A stretch of DNA of 64,000 nt from Rotaria socialis (lineage: Eukaryota; Rotifera; Eurotatoria; Philodinida; Philodinidae): positions 1 to 64,000 of the forward strand of contig CAJNYU010004309.1 in the NCBI GenBank assembly GCA_905331475.1. Direction: 5' to 3'. Under the pieces are notes generated by a model. It saw only the letters and a list, made by a program, of their open reading frames with translations, ran no database searches and had not been told where the DNA came from. A program made the position numbers and the translations under genes. How positions within the stretch are numbered: position 1 is the first letter of the stretch; every line of letters starts with the position of its first letter. This document shows, piece by piece, positions 11,384 to 21,528 of this stretch.

Positions 11384-11722
11384 ATGGCAACTTCAACGTC
11401 AACAGTGATCAAAACACAAACAGCACGAGTAAATCCTCCCACGCTCGTACTTGAACTTAATCATTCGAATGAAACCGGACCTCGTGTTCAGTGGACTGAA
11501 GAAACAATTGATAATGAACATTTGAATAGAAAGAAATCCAAATGTTGTTGTATATATACGAAACCACACGATCCACAATCTCTCAATAATCAAACAACAG
11601 AAGTCAACGAATTTGATAATTGTCAACATTGTCGATTTCATACGGAATCAGACTATGCTGCTAAACCTGAGGAACGACAACCAAAAATAAAATTAGTTGT
11701 AAAAAAAACTGAATCGTCATAA
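11384..11722 (+). CDS. PPP1R11: PPP1R11 / inhibitor-3, PP1 regulatory subunit
   Basis: A 112-residue protein in one exon. Family knowledge: PPP1R11 (inhibitor-3) binds protein phosphatase 1 and has also been described as an E3 ubiquitin ligase. Seen here: the PP1-docking-like VQW at residues 35-37 followed by [21 protein letters not shown] to residue 58, the family hallmark with the CCC cluster, and a second C-x2-C (NCQHC) near residues 80-83. The C terminus is lysine-rich and lacks the proline-rich tail of vertebrate forms. A splice-acceptor-like TTTTTCAG lies 24 bases before the ATG. The spacing to RPS17 is only 107 bp. Confidence 0.9.
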   Translation: MATSTSTVIKTQTARVNPPTLVLELNHSNETGPRVQWTEETIDNEHLNRKKSKCCCIYTKPHDPQSLNNQTTEVNEFDNCQHCRFHTESDYAAKPEERQPKIKLVVKKTESS

Positions 11723-11828
11723 ATATAAACTAAAAATTTATTTATTTATTTAAATATATAACTATCATCCCGCTTACTTAATTTTAGATTATCTCGTCGT
11801 TTTTCTCTCATAAAATTAAAGACGAAAC

Positions 11829-12287
11829 ATGGGTCGTGTTCGTACCAAAACCATTAAGAAAGCGTCGCGTCAAATTATTGAAAAATATTATACAAAATTG
11901 ACGCTCGATTTTCATACAAACAAACGTGTTGTTGAAGAAATCGCTATCATCCCAACAAAACGTCTCCGCAATCAAATCGCTGGTTTCATTACACATTTAA
12001 TGAAACGTATTCAAGCTGGGCCTGTCCGTGGTATATCAATTAAACTTCAAGAAGAAGAACGTGAACGACGTGATAATTACGTACCAGAAACATCAGCACT
12101 TGAACCACAAGGTATGATCGCCATCGATCAAGATACCAAGGACATGTTAAACGCATTCGATTTCAAATCATTACCTAATGTTGGCGTACAAGAAGCAAAT
12201 GACCAACAAAATCAACAAGGTGGAAATCAACGTGGTGGCCATGATCGACAACAAGGTGGTTATGCTCGACGAGGTGGATTTCAATAA
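11829..12287 (+). CDS. RPS17: 40S ribosomal protein S17 (eS17)
   Basis: A 152-residue single-exon ribosomal protein. It begins [20 protein letters not shown] and carries [17 protein letters not shown] and the near-invariant [20 protein letters not shown], so the assignment is secure. It is a component of the small ribosomal subunit. The animal protein is usually about 135 residues; here the last ~25 residues are replaced or extended by a Q/G/R-rich tail with RGG-like repeats. A TTTTAG acceptor-like site lies about 41 bases before the ATG. AATAAA signals follow within 200 bases of the stop. Confidence 0.97.
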   Translation: MGRVRTKTIKKASRQIIEKYYTKLTLDFHTNKRVVEEIAIIPTKRLRNQIAGFITHLMKRIQAGPVRGISIKLQEEERERRDNYVPETSALEPQGMIAIDQDTKDMLNAFDFKSLPNVGVQEANDQQNQQGGNQRGGHDRQQGGYARRGGFQ

Positions 12288-12576
12288 AAGAAAAACCAAA
12301 AGCAGCAATGAATATTAGAATACAAAAAGAAAATAAACATCGATCCCGTTTGATTAACAAATGATAACAATATGGCAATGTAAATTATATTGACATTGTT
12401 GTTTTTGTTTTGTTGCTTTTTTTGTATGAATATCATCAGAAGAAAATAAATGGGATATTTTACAAGCAGATTTTTGCATTTCTTAGATTATCTACCTTCA
12501 ACGAAAAGGTCATCGACTAGAAAATTCTTCAGTTTTAGTGGAGAGAAAAACAAAAATTCTCTATTTCTAGATTTAA

Positions 12577-13928
12577 ATGTATCTTACCACAAGTATATCT
12601 AAAGTCATTGTAAATAGTCGTTATGACAATCCATTCCAACTTGGTTCTAGTACAGTTGATTGGTGTGAACCGAACTATGTTATTAGTGAATATATTGCTG
12701 AGTTTTGGAATACAGTAAGTATTGATACAGACGAAAGAAAAAAATATCCTTTTCTAATGCACAATCACATCGAGCTTTTATAACAGCTGAATCGATAACT
12801 TAACTATATTTTTGTAGTGCTGGTAAACATGCTAAATAAATGCATCGAAGGTAACTTACTTTATTTTCTCGTTTCGACATTGCTATTTATTTTTAATGTA
12901 TGAATGCATGCTCATTTATTTTTCTCCCTCGGCTTATTATTGATGACTAATTTGTTCGATATTTTTTCGATAGGAAATTTTTATTGATAATTACAGTTTT
13001 AATCATGTAGATCTTATAATGTTTTATGTTGAATTTTTTTAAAGGTATCCAATATCTTCTTTTTTTTGGTTCCACCATTTATGATTATTCTTTTCCGTCC
13101 ATATTCGAAACGAGTAGCAAATGGGATAGGAATTCTTTGGATTATATTGATTATCATTGGTGCTGGTTCTGTTTATTTTCATGCTACACTTAGTCTTGTA
13201 TGTTGATTTAAAAAACAAAGTTAGCACGTAGAACGAATTTGACTATCTTTTAGGCTGGACAATTAGTTGATGAAATATCAATTCTTTGGGTACTTGCTCT
13301 TGGTTATGCATTGTTTTTGCCTGCTGCCTATTTACCACAATCATTTCGTGTTCAACGGTATCTTACATTTTTATAGATTGCAATGATTTATTCGTTTATT
13401 TTGTTTTTTAGACATCGTTTTGTCTACAGTTGTATTATTTTTGCTTCGATAATTACTGGCTGTTCGTTTGTTTATCCATATGCGAATGCTTTTGCTCTCA
13501 TGGCTCTTGGTTTACCTGCAATATTCTTTATTGTTCTTCATCTTTTACGGTAAATTTTTCTATAGTTTTGCTTTCTTCTTTAATCTGTTCAATCTAGATC
13601 TGAAAGTACACGTATAAAAAGTCTTGGTATTCATTGTTTTGCTATGTGGGTTATTGCAGTTACAATATGGATCAGTGATCGAATGTTTTGTTCCTATTGG
13701 CTGTCGATATCATTTCCTTATTTACATTCTATATGGCATTTATTAATTTTATTTAGTAGTAATCAAGGTATTGTTATTTGTGGTTATTTAACAATAAAAC
13801 AACAGAACCCTCAAGTAAATCTTCATTTACATTATTGGCCTAATGAACAATGGAAATGGCTCTCCTTACCCTATTTGAAGTTTCATGATGAGGATAATGA
13901 TAATTTATCAACAAAATCAATTATTTAA
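12577..13928 (+). CDS. ACER2: Alkaline ceramidase (ACER2-like)
   Basis: Five exons at 12577-12714, 13045-13197, 13254-13357, 13412-13549 and 13598-13928 give 287 residues. Family knowledge: alkaline ceramidases are seven-span Golgi/ER enzymes that hydrolyse ceramide to sphingosine and fatty acid using a zinc site of the CREST superfamily. Seen here: GSSTVDWCEPNYVISEYIAE near the N terminus, GSVYFHATLS with the metal-ligand histidine at residue 92, the AGQLVDE aspartate, WISDRMFC, and the FPYLHSIWH pair of histidines, ending in WPNEQWKW. All expected catalytic residues are present. ACER2 fits best by memory, but ACER1 or ACER3 cannot be excluded. A TTTCTAG acceptor lies 6 bases before the ATG. 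Confidence 0.92.
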
Positions 13929-14169
13929 TTTCTACTTTTTTTTATCTTTTTTAAATTCCTAACGGCACCGGAGCACTTTTCTGTGATTACGATTGTGTAT
14001 TATAGCGAATTTTTGTTTTTTTACAGTCTCTATTCTATACTTTTAACATATGTAATTTTATATTCGAAGGATGTGTAAGATTATTGAATTCTGTATAATT
14101 GTTGTGAATTGTTTTATTTCATCGTAAAATTTATCGATATTTACATTAAAAAAAGGAAATTTTCAATAA

Positions 14170-14965
14170 TTAAATTATACATTTATTTCCACCGAAACAT
14201 ACGCTATTTTCTTCAATTTTGACTGATTTTCGTTTAGCATTTAAATCAACTCTGGGATTTTGTATATGATTCTTTTTCTGAATCATTTCTATTTGATTAG
14301 TATGAGTAACTAAAATTCGTGTAAAGTCGACAAAACATTTTTCAACGTTTTCATTTGTTTTTGAACTTGTTTCAAGGTAGGATAAATTATTTTTTTCAGC
14401 ATAAGATTTGATCATATCAGAAGATACCATACGTCGTATTCTTAAATCAGATTTGGTACCGATAAGAAACGTTGGCGTTTGCTCTGGACAATATCGTTTT
14501 ACTTCTTCTAGCCAATTATTCACATTACGAAAACTTTCTAAGTCAGTTAAATCAAAGCAAATGATAACACCATGTGCATTACGATAAAACGATGATACAA
14601 CGCATTTAAAACGATCTTGACCAGCTGTATCCCATATTTGTAATTTAGAACGTTTAGAATCGATTTCTAATGTGCGAATTTGAAAATCTAATATGATAAA
14701 AATGAAATATAGATAAATAATTCGATTGTAAATGGAATACTTACCAACACCGATCGTTGCTACATATTCTGTTGAATAATAATCTTGAGCAAACCGTTGT
14801 AGAATTGTGGTCTTTCTAACAAAAATGCATATATTCGTTTATATATATTTACAAAAATAAAAATAAAATGTAAAAAAGAAATACATACCCCACACCACTA
14901 TCACCAATAATTAATATTTTAAATAGAAAGTCATATTCAGTATCGGTAGTGTAATTAAATGACAT
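14170..14965 (-). CDS. Rab-family small GTPase
   Basis: Three exons at 14965-14889, 14815-14745 and 14687-14170 give about 221 residues. Seen here: P-loop GDSGVGKT at residues 21-28, ATIGVDFQIRTLEID (Rab switch region), WDTAGQDRF, VIICFDLTDLESF, GTKSDL in place of the usual NKxD, and ETSSK in place of ETSAK. Family knowledge: Rab GTPases control vesicle traffic on the cytosolic face of membranes. Two things are odd: the T-K-x-D form, which is also used by Rho proteins, and a C terminus ending GGNKCII, with cysteine third from the end rather than a CC, CxC or four-residue CaaX box. The subfamily cannot be named; Rab1/8/10-like is plausible. Confidence 0.87.
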
Positions 14966-17040
14966 GGTTGCTAACTTGATAATACTGTTTATTGTTCATT
15001 ATTTAAACGTTCTCTTTTATACTTGTCAGATCGACTAGCCACGTTGAATTAGTCGCTGACGTGGACATGTAACCGGTAGGATGACTCAACATGCTGAATC
15101 ATTCATCTGTTTGCTCTTATCAAAGTCTGTTAAAACAAAAATAAAATAATTTCTTATTTGTGAAGGGATGACGAAAAGAGTTTCTCAGCAATATGTCACT
15201 GATAGAGGTGTGTAAGAGATGACTTTTTTGGTTCTTATCCCAATGATTCTAGCTATTGTATTGTCTGTGTCTATTTAGAGAGAAATATTGTAGAATTTTA
15301 TTCTGCAAGAATAAATTAATTTTGGTTTAATTTAGGTTGCTAGCCAGGTGAAAATCAGCAGTGGGTTCTACTATTTGCAGGAAAATTGATCACTTGGCGC
15401 ACGATGATAAAAAGGGTGTAGTATGATGTGTTGTGTACCGAATCTCTAGTTGCAACTTTTAATTAAGTTGTAGCATATTAATATTTTTTCGAAACCGTTT
15501 TATCTTTTTGTGAGCACGGATCTGTAAGGAACCTTTAATTTCAATAGTTTTGAACTGGTTTCGGACAAAACCTTGTTTTCAACGCAACAAAAACAGGATC
15601 TTCCCGTGTATCCTCCAAGAGAAGAACCATATAAAGCTCGGTAGAAAACCTATTTTTTTTACAGTGTAGTCGAAGGCTAAAACTGAAAAAAGACGCAAGA
15701 ACGTGTAATAAGCCAAATCAACGCCAAGTTTCAACTGAAGAGGTGTGCCATCATCGGATGCAAATAAATTGTCTCTAGCATGAGACAAAATCAAGAGACT
15801 TGATCTGTGATAATTGTTGGACAAGATCAATCGATAACTTCAACCTCATCTAGATTCCGACTTGGCACTCTGTTAAAAAATGTAATTTTAAGGCGCTTTT
15901 ATGTTCTTACGGTAGGCTCTGTATTTTAAGAGAACGAAAATATGTGATTCTCTTTTAAATATTGCTTTTAGTGGCTGACTCATACATGATTAACAAAAAT
16001 ATCGACAACTATTCATGCTGATAAATGCACATCCAACTCGAAAAACAAATGCTTCACTGGTTCAATCGGCTTTAACGCTTTATTTGGCAGTAGCTGTCAG
16101 CATAGCTCCGATGGAGCGGTCTTTCTCGGTGATGAACTGTTTCGGATTTTATTCCCGGATTTTACACTTTAGCTAGTTTAGGGATATCGGGCACCTTTTG
16201 TCCAATTTTTCAGGATTTACAATACTGGACAATATTTTTCGGACGATTTTGTTTTGATTATATCTCGACAGTGGTATGATGTTTTGACGAGCTTCTATAT
16301 TGAAAACTTTTCATTGCGTAGGCTAAAAAGGAGTTGAATTCATATTAATCGGAAGAAGAGAAGATGCACTACATTATGACAGTAAGAAAACTTTCAAACA
16401 TACTTCGTATGAGATTTTGTAATGATTTTACCTTCTGGAAAAAAAGCCCGGTTGAAGATTGTTCGCGTAGAGATGAATTGCGGAACGTGAATTTCGAGTC
16501 GGAGCTATCCTTGATAAGCAGGTAAGGAGAAAACCTATTTAATTTCTTCTAAAATGGAAAGTTTATGTCGATTTTGATAATACCATGGAAGATAAAAGTA
16601 ATGTAATTACTTATCTTTATTGCATAAGTCTGACAGTTTCATTTCGGCTCATTTTATTGTAGGGCACTATAAAGATAAGCCAACAAATCTATTTGAAAAA
16701 GCACTTGTGAAATTCCGATAAATGAAATACTTGGAAATAAGAGTGTCATATTCAAAGGATTTATTTGTTTGTCTAGGAAATAAAGGATGCAGTGGTCAAC
16801 AACATTACGATTGTAATCCATCGTCTACCAATTCTTAACTATTTAGAAGTAATGTAGGACGAAAAATATAGCTTTGATAACACAAATTAATATTTTCAAT
16901 AAAATATCTGCAGATAACAATCTATTATCATAGACGTACTGCTCTACATGCTATCTGTTAAATCAAACTCATTTTAATTATATTTTACTGATAGCGATGC
17001 AGTTTGTATGGTAAATTCTAGGTCGGTTTCGATACATAAT
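14966..17040. other. Gene-poor region
   Basis: I see no supported gene here. A frame at 15579-15830 (minus) and one at 16364-16520 (plus, ending at a GTAAGG) look weakly protein-like but match nothing I recognise. They may be relics. Confidence 0.4.
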
Positions 17041-17475
17041 GATGATTGTTGTTGTTCAGTCGTTTAGTCGAGTGCGACTCTTCGTGACCTGATAGACGTT
17101 ATTACGTCAGGCTTGCCTGTCAGTGACCATTTCCTTCAGTTCTTGTAATTTTGTTTCCATGACATCAGTTATGGTGTCAAGCCACCCTATCTTCTGTCGA
17201 CCTCTTTTCGGTTGCCTTCGATTTTTCCAGTTCTCAGGGTCTTTTCTAGTGAGTCTTGTCTTCGCATTATGTGACCGAAATATTTAAGCTTTAGCTTCAT
17301 TATTAATGCCCTCAGTGAGAAGTCCGGCTTCACTTCATTTAGTATTGATCGATTTGTTCTTCTTGCGGTCCATGGTGTTCTTAGTAGTTTCATCCAACAC
17401 TACAATTCAAATGTGTCAATTTTTCTTCTATCCACTTTTTTGATAGTCCAACTGTCGCTACCATACGTTAAAACT
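17041..17475 (-). mobile_element. 3' tail of an RTE-type non-LTR retrotransposon (5'-truncated, broken)
   Basis: On the minus strand this encodes the end of a reverse-transcriptase polyprotein: YGSDSWTIKKVDRRKIDTFEL, then a TAG where TGG is expected, then LLRTPWTARRTNRSIL, KLKYFGHIMRRQDSLEKTL, GKIEG, and after decay the final VTKSRTRLND followed by TGA. These match, from memory, the C terminus of RTE-clade elements including ruminant BovB. The 5' side is truncated near 17475 and the 3' end runs into a CAACAACAA tail near 17041. In-frame stops show it is dead. Confidence 0.8.
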
Positions 17476-17488
17476 TGGCAGGAATTCG

Positions 17489-17633
17489 CCGGAAAAGTCC
17501 GGCCGTATTTTTGACCGGAATACTGCTTCCATGTTCCAGCGATTTCCCGTGTTTTCCTGCAGGATACGGTGACTTTCCCGCATATTCCCTGGTGTATCCT
17601 ACGGGATCCGGTGACCGGAATGTTCGACCTGGG
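17489..17633. mobile_element. CCGGAA-rich TIR element, left-truncated copy
   Basis: This shares about 145 bases with the element at 47674-47929, ending in the same terminal sequence TGTTCGACCTGGG. The left end is missing and abuts the RTE fragment. It contains repeated CCGGAA motifs and no coding sequence. Confidence 0.65.
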
Positions 17634-18455
17634 TAGTTATTCTCCAACCTTGTAGTCATCAATCAAGCGCAATTTTCAATTTGTAGGCCTTACAACAAGA
17701 ATGATATTCATTAATGAAAAACATATTATATAACTGCAATAAAACAACCGCACTCTTCATATACAGTGGTTCACAACATATAACTAAATTGAAATCTAAT
17801 TAGAGGGTAAATTAATCATTTTAGATATCTATGTATTCATGAATAATATGAATCCGAAAAGGATACGGACTACTCACGCTTATTTCATTTGACTAGTGTT
17901 AGTGTTGATACGAACTGATTATTGTATGACGATATACATTAAATCAAACACGTCTAACTACAATACTTGTAACTATTCATTTCTATTTACTATAAGGGTT
18001 AAGGTCACGAAAGCGATGCAATTCATCCCGATTATTTTTGTTCTAATAGTTACTTTTATTGAAATGAAAATCTATCGAAATCTGTACGAAAATATTAATA
18101 AAGAAAGTAATGGCAGTTATATTTATGATGAAAATTCAATTTGAATAAATAAATGCCTTGTTGAAGAACAAAACGTTTCCTCATTGGGATTTTAGATCTA
18201 GAAGTAATCAGAGATCATTTTACTGATTGAAATATTTTTCCGATACTTTCAATAATGAACATAATCGAAAAACATGTACCACGTATCCTTGTTCTAGGCT
18301 AACGCAAATAGAAGTTTTTTTCTGTAAACGACGCATCTTCCGATAAGAAATATCAACTTTTGTGTCAATCTTCTGAACATAGATAGTTTCAAAGTAAACT
18401 ATCTCGAAAAACTTACAATAATCCTTCATGTTCATTTAAATAAACGTTTCACTTC
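17634..18455. other. Intergenic, nothing recognised
   Basis: AT-rich sequence. A short frame at 17896-18144 (82 codons, one hydrophobic stretch) is not supported by any similarity I know. Confidence 0.35.
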
Positions 18456-18721
18456 CAAGGTGAAAGAAAACGGCCCGTAAACGGCCTGAAACGGCATAAA
18501 AACGATGTAAAACGTTAAAAACGGCGCCGTTTTCCATCAGCTCGGAAAACGAAGAGAATAGTGTTAAAAGCGATGGCCGTTTTCTAGCAAAAAAACGGCC
18601 CGTAAAACGAGCTGACGGATTACGGCGAAATAGGGTGAAAATTAATGCCGTTTTATGTCGTTTTATAGCCGTTTCAGGCCGTTTCCGATGGCCTTTCAGA
18701 CGGCAGGATGATCCTCCTGGG
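18456..18721. mobile_element. AAACGGC inverted-repeat element (MITE-like)
   Basis: Both ends carry the same sequence in opposite orientation. The left arm reads AAACGGCCTGAAACGGC then ATAAAAACG, and the reverse complement of the right arm reads AAACGGCCTGAAACGGC then TATAAAACG. The interior is filled with AAACGGC/GCCGTTT motifs. The right end runs into CCTGGG, like the CCGGAA-rich family. There is no coding capacity, and the exact termini are uncertain by a few bases. Confidence 0.65.
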
Positions 18722-20687
18722 TAGATTTACTTCCACAATTCTGATTATACAGTTTCATCTAGTCGTTTGCATAGCTTGAAAAATCAAAATAAATTGTTTC
18801 ATATTTTATAATTCAACAATTAACTATTTTATCTCAAATAAAAGTGAGACTCATTCTCAGTTTTTAAGTAACAACAACATATGTAGGAAGTAGACTTTTT
18901 TTTCGTTTGCTATTTTATTCATCACGTGACTATGTTCGTTGCAAACAATAGGATGAAAAATCGAACTTACAATGCCTATTAATTCTTTTCGTTGTTGTTT
19001 CAAAAACGAGAGATGTATGTCATTCGAGTCTTCATACAGACGAAAATCAAACAAAAGTTGTAAAGAATATAATATCAAGATAAATGACGTCGTTCGATTT
19101 TTTTCTTGCTTACTGTCTGTCTACCTTTGTTCAACCTTCGATTGTAGCTTAGTACAATTTTTGGTGAAATATCGATAGTTACACAAATCTAACCGTTGTT
19201 TGTCTTCTACGAAGAGTTGCTCTCTCTGATTTAAAGGTTCAGACTAATTTCTTTTCTAAAGAAAAGGGTCTGCTATAAAAGGCTAGATATCATGTGTTTG
19301 TTCTTCTTAAAGACCATATATTCTGATCTTCACCAAGCTGTCGATGACTTGTATGTATCTCGTAGTATATTCACATATTTAGAATTTCTTAAGTTAATAC
19401 TGATTTCGTATCTTTTTAAAAACAAATATGGTCTCTCGTTCATGACTTTTGAAAAATTGAAAACTGACGTTTGAAGTGTTTCTCATCTGGCATACTATAA
19501 CTACATTATCTAGATGATCATAAACTGTAGCCGTCTATAATTTGACTTTTAAAAATTCTTTTATCATAATTTTGATTTTCGAATATATCTTTGTTCTATT
19601 TCTTATAGACATATTATCCAACACACGACGTGTGTAGTCTATCGAAATTATAAAAATTAAAATAAATTTGCTAGCTGAAAAAATGATAATACTAGAAAAG
19701 TAATTGTTATAACAAATAATCATGAAACGAATTCATTGGAATGAATGCATGCATTTTATTACACGCAAGATATTAATACGAAGCGAAGACAAACAGGTCT
19801 TGATAAATTTCTTTGTTTAAATATTCTCACTTCATATTTTCACTTACTGTTCAATGAAGAAGGAAAAGAAGAAGAAAAAGAACAGATGGTATCAATGGTA
19901 AAACTACATTAGTGTGTTTTTGCTTTTCATAGTTACATTTTAAGAACAGAATCAAAACTCTGGTAATATTTTTATTTACATATCGGACATAAAATGTAAT
20001 CATAATGTTTTCTTCGTTACGTTATAGTTGATTTCTTAATTTAATGCAAGTATATATAATTTGATAATAAACAAAAAGTCATTATCAAATTTTATTCTCA
20101 ATCACTCTGAAAATACCACACCTACTCTCTCGATACATGTTTTTACGATGTATTACTCAATTATTATCAATTGCATCAAATGTAGTGTCACAGATGAAAA
20201 TATATCTAAAATATGGCATTAAATATCAAATAAAAAATCATATACTTCAGCTTCTTATTGACTTTCAAACCTAACATTAATTCAATAAAGAAAATGCCAA
20301 TACCTAATCAGTGGCACAGTTAACATCAGTCTTTATATGAAATTTTCTGATGATAAATTGGTAGATACATGTTGTTGTTTTTGTTTTGATCAAAACTTAA
20401 TCTTCTTTTTTGTCTTCGTTTACTTCAACAAAAATAATTCACTTTTATAATCAAAAACAACTGTAATTTTCTTTTCTTACCAGAACGAGGAAACAGACAA
20501 TATGCGAGAGAGAAACGAAAGTTGCAAAGAACAATAATATACAAGAAATGGCGCTGTTGGAATTATTTTTTCCTCACTCATTTGTTTGCTTACAAGGATA
20601 TTCATCAAGTATGAAATTAAGTTAACATATTGCTCTTTCTTAGAACCGAAATTTGACATAAGTATTACTCTATTCTCTCATGGTTAA
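18722..20687. other. Gene-poor region
   Basis: AT-rich sequence with a short GAA-rich tract near 19857-19885. The short open frames on both strands show no recognisable protein features. Confidence 0.35.
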
Positions 20688-21528
20688 CCCTACTTTGGTC
20701 GAAAGTAAAAATGCCGAAAGAAAATGCACCGAAAATCTCGAAAGATAAAAATCTCGAAAGGTAAAAATTTCTACTGATAATGTTAACAAATTTCTTATTT
20801 TAGTTCTGTGCGTGTAAAAAGAGTAAAAGATTTTTTTGTTTAAAAAGTTTTATATATCGAAAAAACGTTCAGAGCAAAATTTTTGTTTAAAAATGCGGAA
20901 TGATGCTCGATGATAACTATTCTTCAGCCGTAGATTGGGTTTCTATATATTTCTTTTTTGCTCCAACAACTAATGATAAACCAGTAAGTAGATCTGATGA
21001 GTTGAATGACGTTTGAATTTGATTGATGATGATGATCACATTTACCTCCGTATAAATAAACATCATTTTCATCCGTGTGAACTACCATTTGAGCATCCAC
21101 TAACAATACAAATCCAATCTTTTTTTACGGGCCGTCTTCTTATTACGTTTGTATAATTGTTCATTCATAACTAATAATGGGTGACCTTTATTTGATGTAA
21201 TGAAGGATAAATTTTCATCTGCATCAAAACTTGAATCCGGAGAAATCGACATACTGTTTAGCAAAGTTTTACTATTGAATATTTTTTCTATAATCCTTAC
21301 GGCAAAGGCGTCTTTGTTAAATTTTAGCCGACAAAGACAGGAATTCAAGTGCAGAAAGGGTGTGGGTAACGTAATCAACCAATAACTATAATCATTATAT
21401 AAATGTATCTACCAATCGTTTGATACAACTATTTTCGTTGTTTTTATACTTAGGAAATTTTTCTTGTCGACATTTTTCTCGTTCGATATATCTACTTTCG
21501 ACATTTTTACCTTTCGACCAAAGTAGGG
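20688..21528. mobile_element. 841-bp TIR element (TCGAAAG family) carrying a broken FLYWCH finger
   Basis: The left end begins CCCTACTTTGGTCGAAAG and the right end is its reverse complement, with inverted repeats of about 34 bases. The trinucleotide TAA flanks both sides (20685-20687 and 21529-21531), consistent with a 3-bp target duplication. A TAA/TTA duplication is typical of PIF/Harbinger elements, but no transposase is visible. The interior holds a FLYWCH zinc-finger relic on the minus strand (see separate entry). Confidence 0.75.
20924..21378 (-). pseudogene. FLYWCH zinc-finger relic
   Basis: Reading the minus strand from 21378 gives ITSNKGHPLLVMNEQLYKRN then KTARKK, the start of a FLYWCH domain. 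After the A-run near 21120 the frame must change to read DWICIVSGC, and again to read VHTDENDVYLYGGKCDHHHQ. The ordered W-x-C, C and final C/H-rich motif fit the FLYWCH pattern only across at least two frameshifts, so the gene is broken. FLYWCH fingers are found in transcription factors and near Mutator-like transposases. Confidence 0.6.

Noticed and set aside
15579..15830. 83-codon minus-strand frame with a protein-like composition
   Set aside because: No motif, no splice partners and no similarity I can recall.
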